A DNA stretch of 5,263 nucleotides from Gemmatimonadaceae bacterium (GTDB taxonomy: Bacteria > Gemmatimonadota > Gemmatimonadetes > Gemmatimonadales > Gemmatimonadaceae), in contig JALOPO010000150.1 of NCBI GenBank assembly GCA_025453855.1, positions 1 through 5,263 on the forward strand, given 5' to 3'. Each line of letters opens with the position of its first letter. Position 1 is the stretch's first letter. Shown piece after piece: positions 1 through 5,263 of the stretch. The notes beneath the pieces were generated by a model. It had not been told where the DNA came from. It saw only the letters and a list, made by a program, of their open reading frames with translations, and made no database searches. The position numbers and the translations under genes were made by a program.

Positions 1-326
1 ACCAGGCGGCGCATCGCGAGGCGCAGGAAGCCCAGGTTCGCGAAGGGCTCGGCCACGGTCACGAGCAGGAGCTCGCCATTGGGGGCGATGCAGAGGCGCC
101 CCTGTTCCGCCTCCATGTGCAGGAAGCCCGGCGTCCCGCCGTCGGCGGCCCGGGCCGCGGCTGCCGAGCGCACGTAGAGGCTGGCGGCGAGCGCGGCCAC
201 CGCATCCATGTCCACGCCGACGTGCGCGTTGCCGTCGACGACGATCCCGTCGTCCCGGGAGACGACGAGTGCGGCCAGGACCCCGGCCGTCGAGAGCAGC
301 TCGTCCACGCAGTCGGTGTATCGCAT
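1..326 (-). CDS. Stand-alone roadblock/LC7 protein (MglB-like), 3'-truncated by window edge
   Basis: 108 codons are readable from the ATG at 324-326 to the left edge, with no stop in the window. The order of elements fits a roadblock/LC7 domain: N-terminal helix with Tyr-Thr-Asp and Leu-Leu-Ser-Thr-Ala-Gly-Val, a strand and turn LVVSRDDGIVVDG (about residues 20-32), a helix around Asp-Ala-Val-Ala-Ala-Leu-Ala-Ala-Ser-Leu (41-50), strands FLHMEAEQGRLCIAP (68-82) and ELLLVTVAEP (85-94), then the final helix beginning NLGFLRLAMRRL. Full-length proteins of this type are usually about 110-160 residues, so little is missing. Bacterial members such as MglB act as homodimers that stimulate GTP hydrolysis by MglA-type GTPases; that this one does so is inference. 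The ATG lies two bases after the TGA of the TPR-roadblock gene, with a weak GGA eight bases upstream. A translation-coupled start is likely. Confidence 0.86.
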   Translation of the reverse strand, partial: MRYTDCVDELLSTAGVLAALVVSRDDGIVVDGNAHVGVDMDAVAALAASLYVRSAAAARAADGGTPGFLHMEAEQGRLCIAPNGELLLVTVAEPFANLGFLRLAMRRL

Positions 327-328
327 GA

Positions 329-1051
329 TCAGAATCCGTCCGAAGCGACGCGCGTGGCCGCGAGGCGCAACAGCGCGCGGGTCCGACCGAGGGGGACGTG
401 GCGTCCCACGCTCAGCACGGTGAGCGACCCTTCGCTGGCGGGGGCGATGGCGAGCGTGTCGGCGGTGGTCTCCATGACGATCGCGCGCCACCCGCCGAGG
501 CCGAGGTGCCGCGCACAGCGCGTGGCATCGTCGCCCACGCCGGCCACGGCGGCGGCCATCGCCTCGAGCACCCCCAGGTCGTCGCTGGCGGTGGGGCTGG
601 CGAGCAGGAGCCCGTCGGCATCGGCCACGAGGGCGCGCACCACCTCGGGGCGTGGAGCCGGCGCGGGCGGCACCGCGACCGCGACCGACGACGGCGCCGT
701 GAGGACCGCCCGCAGCGGCGCCGCGGGTGTGGGACGGCGCGGGACGACGCGCACGCCCCCGGTGGTGCGACGCCCCGTGGTCGGCACGGCGCCGCGCGTC
801 TCGGCGATGCGCGCCCGCTCCCACCATTCGCTCGCCGCCGCCAGGTCGCCGCGCGCCTCGGCGATGCGCGCGAGGACCACGAGCCCCGGCGGATGCGCCG
901 GGTGGCGCTCGATGCCGCGCCGCGCGAGGCGTTCGGCGGCCTCCACGTCGCCCTGTCGCCGGAGCGCCTCGGCGAGGTCGGCGTACACGAGGCTCGCGGG
1001 GTCGCTCGCGAGTTCGTCGCTCATGCGACGGATGTCGTCAGGCGCCGGCAT
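329..1051 (-). CDS. TPR protein fused to a C-terminal roadblock/LC7-like domain
   Basis: This is a 240-residue protein with three parts. Residues about 1-85 carry the motif Ser-Asp-Glu-Leu-Ala-x-Asp-Pro-Ala-Ser-Leu and about two TPR units (LAEALRRQGDVEAAERLARR and the following hairpin). Residues about 86-135 are a Pro/Thr/Arg/Val-rich linker, probably flexible. Residues about 136-235 look like a roadblock/LC7 fold: a strand with Ala-Asp-Ala-Asp-Gly-Leu-Leu-Leu, a helix LGVLEAMAAAVAG, then a strand pair around WRAIVMETTADTLAIAP and a strand TVLSV followed by a final helix. Roadblock proteins such as MglB dimerise and regulate Ras-like GTPases; that role here is inferred. The start taken is the ATG at 1049-1051, 14 bases inside the DUF4388 gene. 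A second ATG at 1022-1024 (Met10) is possible, and neither has a good Shine-Dalgarno. The stop lies two bases before the next roadblock gene. The TPR call is strong and the roadblock call is by pattern only. Confidence 0.83.
   Translation of the reverse strand: MPAPDDIRRMSDELASDPASLVYADLAEALRRQGDVEAAERLARRGIERHPAHPPGLVVLARIAEARGDLAAASEWWERARIAETRGAVPTTGRRTTGGVRVVPRRPTPAAPLRAVLTAPSSVAVAVPPAPAPRPEVVRALVADADGLLLASPTASDDLGVLEAMAAAVAGVGDDATRCARHLGLGGWRAIVMETTADTLAIAPASEGSLTVLSVGRHVPLGRTRALLRLAATRVASDGF
790..871. repeat. Short direct repeat, two 25-base copies 57 bases apart
   Basis: Positions 790-814 and 847-871 match at 24 of 25 bases (difference at 799/856). Both lie within the TPR part of the TPR-roadblock gene, in the same reading frame, and encode Ala-Arg-Ile-Ala-Glu-(Ala/Thr)-Arg-Gly twice at a 19-residue spacing (residues 61-68 and 80-87). 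This is not the usual 34-residue TPR period, so a local duplication inside the repeat is possible; codon-biased convergence is the alternative. Confidence 0.55.
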
Positions 1052-2180
1052 GGATGGAGAGCAGGTCGTGGAGTTGGGCGACAGCCTCCCGCGCCGCCCT
1101 CACGCGGCCGGCATCGGGCGCAGTGGGGTCGGCGGCAAGATAGCGCGCCCACGCGGCGTCGGCCTCGGCGTGGTCGCCGCGGCGCGCTGCCGCGTAGCCC
1201 AGTTCGAGCTGGGTATCGGGATGATCGGGCGCGAGCTGGAGTGCGCGGCGCACATGGCCCTCGCCCTCGGCATCGCGGCCGAGGGCGCGCAGGGCACGCG
1301 CGACGGTCAGGTGCGCGGGGGCGTGATCGTGGTCGCGCATGAGCGCCGTGCGTGCCGCCCCGAGCGCCGCCTCGGCGTTGCCGTCGGCGAGGGCGCGCAT
1401 GGCCTGCGCGAGCAGCGCATCGCGCATCGCCGGCGCGGGATCGTCGCCGGCGCGCCGGTGCGTGGCGGCGGCGGCGAGCACGCCGAGCTCCATCCAGCGT
1501 GCCACCCAGCGCGCGGCGTCGAAGACGAGCACACCCGACGCCGCCGCCACCTGCCGCACGGTGCGCGTTCCGTCGACCGCCGACAGGAGCTGCCACGCCT
1601 CGGCCGGCTCGGCGAGCGGCGTCGTGTCGCCCGGGTCGGCGAGCACCGGCACCGTGGCCAGCGAGCCGACGACGGCGGCGATGGCCGGCCATTCATCGCG
1701 GCGACGCGCCGCATCGAGCACGAGCGCCTCGCCGGCGATGCGCACACCGGTGCGCGGCTCGCGCGCGAGCATCGCCTCGTCGTCGCTGAACTGCCACGAG
1801 CCGTCGTCGAGCGTGGTGATCTCGAAGCAGAGATCCTCCACCAGCCGTCGCGCCACGAGGTCGCGCGTGCGGATGCCGATCGCCCCCGTCTCCACGAGCC
1901 CCTCGACGACGTGACGCGGCGGCTGCTGCGCGAGCGCCCAGTCGGCCGCGCGCACCACGTCCTCCTCGTGGCAGAGCCCACCGGCGAGGCAGGCGGCGAG
2001 GAGCGCATCGGGTTCGTCCTCCCAGCGTCCCATCACCACCGCCCCCTGCTGGAAGCGGAGGAGCGCGACGCGGGAGCCGGCACCACCGGCGACGCGCAGC
2101 ATGCCGGTGCGCTGTCCCGAGGCGAGGAGCTGGAGCACCTCGGCCAGGCCGAGGTCGCGGAGTGCGCCTTCGAGCGGCAT
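1038..2180 (-). CDS. DUF4388 (PATAN-type) domain protein with C-terminal TPRs
   Basis: This is a 380-residue protein. The N-terminus (about residues 1-60) has the DUF4388 opening: Leu-Glu-Gly-x-Leu-x-Asp, then GLAEVLQLLASGQRTGMLRV, then a strand followed by Phe-x-x-Gly-Ala-Val-Val. Residues about 60-150 are helical with a Trp-x-Phe strand near 129-131, as in the rest of that family. Residues about 192-235 form a second small helical unit (EAWQLLSAVDGTRTVRQVA), resembling the winged-helix-like segment often found in DUF4388 proteins. Residues about 253-354 hold three TPR-like units. DUF4388/PATAN proteins are described as protein-interaction modules in two-component and polarity signalling; the exact partner here is not known. 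The ATG at 2178-2180 was chosen over an in-frame start 30 codons upstream because it opens the domain exactly, overlaps the previous stop as TGATG and has a GGAG seven bases upstream. The 3' end overlaps the next gene by 14 bases. Confidence 0.86.
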   Translation of the reverse strand: MPLEGALRDLGLAEVLQLLASGQRTGMLRVAGGAGSRVALLRFQQGAVVMGRWEDEPDALLAACLAGGLCHEEDVVRAADWALAQQPPRHVVEGLVETGAIGIRTRDLVARRLVEDLCFEITTLDDGSWQFSDDEAMLAREPRTGVRIAGEALVLDAARRRDEWPAIAAVVGSLATVPVLADPGDTTPLAEPAEAWQLLSAVDGTRTVRQVAAASGVLVFDAARWVARWMELGVLAAAATHRRAGDDPAPAMRDALLAQAMRALADGNAEAALGAARTALMRDHDHAPAHLTVARALRALGRDAEGEGHVRRALQLAPDHPDTQLELGYAAARRGDHAEADAAWARYLAADPTAPDAGRVRAAREAVAQLHDLLSIHAGA

Positions 2181-2182
2181 CA
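2178..2182 (-). other. TGATG stop-start overlap, TPR/DUF4388 junction
   Basis: This is the same five-base overlap as at the CheC/TPR junction, here between the stop of the large TPR gene and the ATG of the DUF4388 gene. In this case it is backed by a GGAG seven bases upstream. It fixes both gene ends and argues for co-translation. Confidence 0.85.
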
Positions 2183-4684
2183 GCGGGCTCCGGCGGTGAA
2201 GTGGGCGAGCGGTGCGGCCGGCACGTCGTGGCGCGACTCGTGCTCGGCCAGCGCGCGCCGGGCACGCCACGACCAGCGTGCGTCGAAGGGCGCCGATGCG
2301 GCGACCTCCCAGTGCAGCACCGCGTCGCGCATGCGACCATCGCGCATCGCGAGCCAGCCGCGAAGCGTGCGCACACCGGGATGATCGGGGGCGAGCTGCG
2401 TGGCGCGCGTGAGTGCGGCGAGCGCCGCCTCGTCGCGACGATCGGCGAGCAGCGCCTCGCTGGACGCGACGAGGAGCCCCGCATCGGTGGGATCGGCACG
2501 CAGCGGGCGCACGAGCACCTGCAGCGCGTCGGCCGGGCGCCCCGTGTCGACGTACAGCTCGGAGAGGGCGCGCGACGCGTCACGGAACGTCGGCACGACG
2601 TCGAGCGCGTGCGCGAGATGCGCCTCGGCCTCGGCATCACGCCCGTCGCGACGCAGCACCGCGGCGAGCCGCACGCGCGCCGCCGCGAGGTCGGGGTCGC
2701 GTGCGAGCATGGCGCGCAGCTCCCCCTCGTCGCCGGCGGGCGGCAGCGGGAGCTGGTCGCGCACGCGGCGCTCGGGCATCTCGGGCGGGGCCTCGCGCCA
2801 CGCCCCGACCGGGACCTGCACGCCGCTCCGATGCGTGACCACCGCGCGATGGATCCCGGTGCTGCGACGCGCCGGTGCGAGCACCAGCTCGAGCGGCGGC
2901 TGCTGCGGCTGCGCACCGGTCGGCGTGCGTGCCAGCGGCGGCGTGGTGCCGCGGCGCAGGGCGACCCACGCGGTGTGCGGCGTGCCGTGCGTCGCCGCGA
3001 GGCGCGCCGCGCCGGTGAAGGCGGCACGATGCGCCTCGACACTCACCGCCGGCATCCCGCCCGGCGTGCGGCTCACCGCCTGCAGCCGCTCGGCGGCATC
3101 GGTGGTCGGGAGGAGGTCGCCGGCGGGGATCTCGAGCACGAGATCGCTCACGTCGGGATCGAGCACCACCTCGTAGCGGAACGGCGCGAAGTCGCTCTCG
3201 CTGGCGACGGCGCGCTTCATCGCCGCCAACCCCTCGCGCCACCGGCCGCACTGCGAGAGGGCGAGCGCGAGATGGTGCGCGGCATCGCCGCCATCCACCT
3301 CGAGCGACGCGGCCTGCTCGAGCGCGGCGATGGCCTCGGTGGGGCGACGCAGGTCCATGAGCGCGACGCCCATGCCGATCCAGGCGCGCACGTTGTGCGG
3401 CTGCAGCTCGGTGACGCGACGGAAGCCCTCGAGCGCCGGGGCCGAGCGCCCGATCTGCCGCAGGAGCCACGCCGAGTTGCAGCGCGCGGCGGCCTCGAGG
3501 CGGGCCTGCCCGCGTGCGCGCTGTGCGGTGGCGAGCGCCGCGGCCGTGTCGCCGAGGAGCGCGCAGGCGACACCCATCGCGAGCAGCGCCGCACCGTGTG
3601 CGGCATCGAGCGCGAGCGCCTCGCCGGCGGCGGTGTGCGCGGCGTGGGCATCGCCGCGACGCAGCAGGAGCGCGGCACGCGAGGCGCGCGGCCCGGCCGC
3701 ATCGGGCGCGGCGGCGATGCGCTCGTCGCAGCTCGCCAGCGCGGCATCCCAGTCGCCGCGGAGCGCGTGCACGGCGATGGTCGCCGTGAGCACCTCCTCG
3801 AGCGGCGCGCCGGCGGTGCGCGCCGCGGCGAGTTCGGCCAGCGCCTGGTCGTGGTAGCCGGTGTTGCGGTACGCATTCGCCAGCTGCACGTGCGCGCTCG
3901 CGCCGCCGCCGGCGCGGGCGGCCCCGGCACCGCGCGTGGGGCGCGGCTCGAGCGTGAGCGCGGCTTCCACGCGCGCCAGCGCGGGATCGAGCGAGAGCGC
4001 ATGCCTCGCGCTCGCCTGCGCGCGATCCATCTCGCCCAGGTCGCCGAGCACGAAGGCCAGCATGTGGTGCGGCCACGCGACCTCGGGGGCGAGCGTGGTC
4101 GCGCGCTCGAGCGCCGCGCGCGCCGCATCCGGGCGCCCGCTGCGATAGAGGAGCTCGCCGAGCTGCGCGTGGAGCGCGGCATCGTCACCGGCCACCGCGA
4201 GCGCGCGCTCGAGCCAGGCCAGCGCCGCGTTCACGTCGCCGCAGGCGTGCTCCACCACCGCCAGCTCGCGCAGCGTCGCGAGGTCGTCGGGGCGACGCTT
4301 CACGAGCGTGGCGAGCACCGGGCGCGCCTCGGCCGGCCGCCCCATGCGCGCGTGCCAGCGTCCGAGCGCGAGCGCCGCCTCCACATCCTCGCCGTCGCCG
4401 CGCAGGCGGGTGGTGAGCGTGGCCACGCGATCGGCATCGACGGTGCCGAGCGTGGCCAGGCGGCGCAGGTTGTCGGCCGCGGTCGGATGCCGCGGATCGG
4501 CGTCGAGCGCGCGCTCGAAGCAGGCCGCCGCCTCGGCGTGCAGGCCGCGCCGCGCGAGGAGCACGCCGCACGAGTTCTGCGCGTTGGCGTGCGTCACCGG
4601 CACGCGCACCGCGATCGCGCGGAGCGTGTCGGCGTCGCGCGCGATGAGCGCGGGCGTCGCGAGGGGCGTGTGCCGCACCGGCAT
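2180..4684 (-). CDS. Large TPR-repeat protein (834 aa) with non-TPR central region
   Basis: This is a predicted soluble scaffold built from tetratricopeptide repeats, helical hairpins that bind partner proteins. About sixteen TPR-like units are readable. Five lie at residues 33-66 and 102-235, then there is a Gly/Ala/Arg-rich break at about 240-262, then seven at about 264-499. A non-TPR segment spans about 500-650 (Pro-rich from about 580), and four units in exact 34-residue register start at residues 666, 700, 734 and 768. Several units end in the typical Ala-Leu-x-x-Asp/Ala-Pro pattern. There is no signal peptide or membrane helix, so a cytoplasmic location is likely. The start is the ATG at 4682-4684, sharing one base with the TGA of the CheC gene. 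The frame stays open upstream, but that stretch is the CheC gene read in another frame. No strong Shine-Dalgarno is seen before this ATG, consistent with translation coupled to CheC. Its specific partner is unknown; the CheC, DUF4388 and roadblock proteins of the same operon are the natural candidates. Confidence 0.9.
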   Translation of the reverse strand: MPVRHTPLATPALIARDADTLRAIAVRVPVTHANAQNSCGVLLARRGLHAEAAACFERALDADPRHPTAADNLRRLATLGTVDADRVATLTTRLRGDGEDVEAALALGRWHARMGRPAEARPVLATLVKRRPDDLATLRELAVVEHACGDVNAALAWLERALAVAGDDAALHAQLGELLYRSGRPDAARAALERATTLAPEVAWPHHMLAFVLGDLGEMDRAQASARHALSLDPALARVEAALTLEPRPTRGAGAARAGGGASAHVQLANAYRNTGYHDQALAELAAARTAGAPLEEVLTATIAVHALRGDWDAALASCDERIAAAPDAAGPRASRAALLLRRGDAHAAHTAAGEALALDAAHGAALLAMGVACALLGDTAAALATAQRARGQARLEAAARCNSAWLLRQIGRSAPALEGFRRVTELQPHNVRAWIGMGVALMDLRRPTEAIAALEQAASLEVDGGDAAHHLALALSQCGRWREGLAAMKRAVASESDFAPFRYEVVLDPDVSDLVLEIPAGDLLPTTDAAERLQAVSRTPGGMPAVSVEAHRAAFTGAARLAATHGTPHTAWVALRRGTTPPLARTPTGAQPQQPPLELVLAPARRSTGIHRAVVTHRSGVQVPVGAWREAPPEMPERRVRDQLPLPPAGDEGELRAMLARDPDLAAARVRLAAVLRRDGRDAEAEAHLAHALDVVPTFRDASRALSELYVDTGRPADALQVLVRPLRADPTDAGLLVASSEALLADRRDEAALAALTRATQLAPDHPGVRTLRGWLAMRDGRMRDAVLHWEVAASAPFDARWSWRARRALAEHESRHDVPAAPLAHFTAGAR
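2188..2191 (-). promoter_or_regulatory. Shine-Dalgarno GGAG for the DUF4388 gene
   Basis: On the minus strand GGAG stands seven bases before the ATG at 2178-2180, inside the last codons of the large TPR gene. It is the clearest ribosome-binding site of the four junctions and supports the downstream ATG over an in-frame candidate start about 90 bases further upstream. Confidence 0.6.
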
Positions 4685-4686
4685 CA
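4682..4686 (-). other. TGATG stop-start overlap, CheC/TPR junction
   Basis: The TGA ending the CheC-type gene and the ATG opening the large TPR gene share the middle A. No convincing Shine-Dalgarno precedes this ATG, so re-initiation by ribosomes ending CheC is the likely mode of translation. Confidence 0.85.
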
Positions 4687-5263
4687 GGCGAAGCCCAGCG
4701 CGCCGAGGATCTCGTGCACGCTCGTGGGCGACGGCACGAGCAGGAACCAGGTGCGCAGCGGCTCCGCCCCGTCCCGCACGCGCAGCTCGCTCTCCACGCA
4801 GAGCACCGTGCCGCCGGGGCAGGTCGTGCCGGCGAGCGCCGCTTCCAGCGCCGCGGTGGCCGGTCCCACGTGCAGCACCGGCGGCGACGGGAGGAGGCGA
4901 CGCTGCGTCACCTCGGCCAGCGCGTTGAGGTAGGCACCGGCGAGGATGTTCGCGCACTCCTGCACCGCGCTGCGCTCGATGAGGTCGAGCCGTGCATCGT
5001 GCCCGGACTGGCGCCCGAGCAGCACGCCGCAGAGGGCGTGCGCATCGGTGGCGTGGAGGACCACCAGCGAGTCGGCGAGCACGTCGCCGTGCACCCCCAT
5101 GTGCACCGCGCAGAGCTCGGGATCGTGCGCGGCACCCACCTCGCGCGCCACCTCGTGGCACGGCACGAGCGCGATGCGCGGCACGCTGGCGAGGATCGTG
5201 CGATGCACGAGCGTGCCGAGCGCGGTGGCGGCGTGGCCGGCGCCGATGCTCGCCACCTCGCGC
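4684..5263 (-). CDS. CheC-type phosphatase (CheY-P phosphatase family), 5'-truncated by window edge
   Basis: This is a CheC/CheX/FliY-family protein. Known members hydrolyse phospho-CheY in the cytoplasm; CheC often also binds CheD. About 192 codons are visible. The coding frame runs off the right edge: the GTG at 5254-5256 looks like a start but is an internal Val, because the codons before it read Arg-Glu and complete the first CheC signature (E, two residues, then Ser, then IGAGHAATAL, with Pro 23 residues after the Ser). The second signature is intact: Ser-x3-Glu-x2-Asn (Glu codon 4957-4959, Asn codon 4948-4950), again with Pro 23 residues after the Asn. The first site has Ser where catalytic Asn is expected (codon 5248-5250). 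No membrane segment is seen. The length left suits a CheC of about 200 residues with only a few N-terminal residues missing. Its TGA overlaps the ATG of the next gene by one base. The family call is firm; a role in chemotaxis as opposed to another CheY-like pathway is inference. Confidence 0.87.
   Translation of the reverse strand, partial: REVASIGAGHAATALGTLVHRTILASVPRIALVPCHEVAREVGAAHDPELCAVHMGVHGDVLADSLVVLHATDAHALCGVLLGRQSGHDARLDLIERSAVQECANILAGAYLNALAEVTQRRLLPSPPVLHVGPATAALEAALAGTTCPGGTVLCVESELRVRDGAEPLRTWFLLVPSPTSVHEILGALGFA

Noticed and set aside
2181..2270. Earlier in-frame start of the DUF4388 gene near 2270
   Set aside because: The extra 30 residues are Arg/Pro/Ala-rich and overlap the TPR coding end, while the ATG at 2180 opens the domain directly and has a GGAG.
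117..2384. 755-codon open frame on the plus strand
   Set aside because: It lies opposite three genes with recognisable domains (DUF4388, TPR-roadblock, roadblock). Its translation is compositionally biased and shows no known motif.
1693..3042. 449-codon minus-strand open frame spanning the TPR/DUF4388 junction
   Set aside because: It is in a different frame from both recognised genes, is rich in Arg/Ser/Pro, and has no domain pattern.
2180..4684. TPR-encoding DNA as a candidate tandem nucleotide repeat array
   Set aside because: The periodicity is at the protein level (about 34 residues) with strongly diverged DNA, so it is an ordinary TPR solenoid and not a DNA repeat array or CRISPR.
2162..4933. 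923-codon open frame on the plus strand
   Set aside because: It is antisense to the large TPR gene. Its His/Arg/Glu/Ala/Gly-rich translation is what the complement of a GC-rich TPR gene gives.
4685..5161. N-terminal extension of the large TPR protein upstream of the ATG at 4684
   Set aside because: The frame is open, but it runs through the well-supported CheC gene and reads as Arg/Ala-rich low-complexity protein. The TPR protein starts naturally at the TGATG overlap.
5254..5256. GTG as the start codon of the CheC gene
   Set aside because: The Glu codon immediately before it belongs to the first CheC catalytic motif, so the true start lies beyond position 5263.

Overview
This is a very GC-rich window (roughly three quarters G+C by eye) read entirely from the minus strand. 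It holds five tightly packed genes with essentially no intergenic space. Reading 5' to 3' on the minus strand (high to low coordinates) they are: (1) a CheC-type phosphatase whose 5' end lies beyond the right edge (4684-5263); (2) an 834-residue tetratricopeptide-repeat (TPR) protein with a non-TPR centre (2180-4684); (3) a DUF4388 (PATAN-type) protein with a C-terminal TPR tail (1038-2180); (4) a protein with an N-terminal TPR pair joined by a Pro-rich linker to a roadblock/LC7-like domain (329-1051); (5) a stand-alone roadblock/LC7 protein cut by the left edge (1-326).

All four junctions are overlaps or near-contacts. Genes 1/2 and 2/3 both meet in the same TGATG stop-start overlap, genes 3/4 overlap by 14 bases, and genes 4/5 are 2 bases apart. 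One polycistronic mRNA with translational coupling is the simple reading. The promoter should lie upstream of position 5263 and the end of the operon left of position 1. No RNA gene, mobile element, CRISPR array or terminator is visible.

Base composition, the Ala/Arg-rich proteins and this mix of families (CheC, TPR, DUF4388, roadblock) fit a free-living GC-rich bacterium. From memory of such clusters I favour Gemmatimonadota, with Myxococcota or another GC-rich lineage as alternatives. This is an inference only.

Functionally the set looks like a signalling or cell-polarity module. CheC proteins dephosphorylate CheY-P. Roadblock proteins of the MglB type control Ras-like MglA GTPases. DUF4388 and TPR proteins are common adaptors in such systems. 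The neighbour just left of position 1 could therefore be an MglA-like GTPase, but that cannot be seen here. Very long open frames on the plus strand are shadows of the minus-strand genes.
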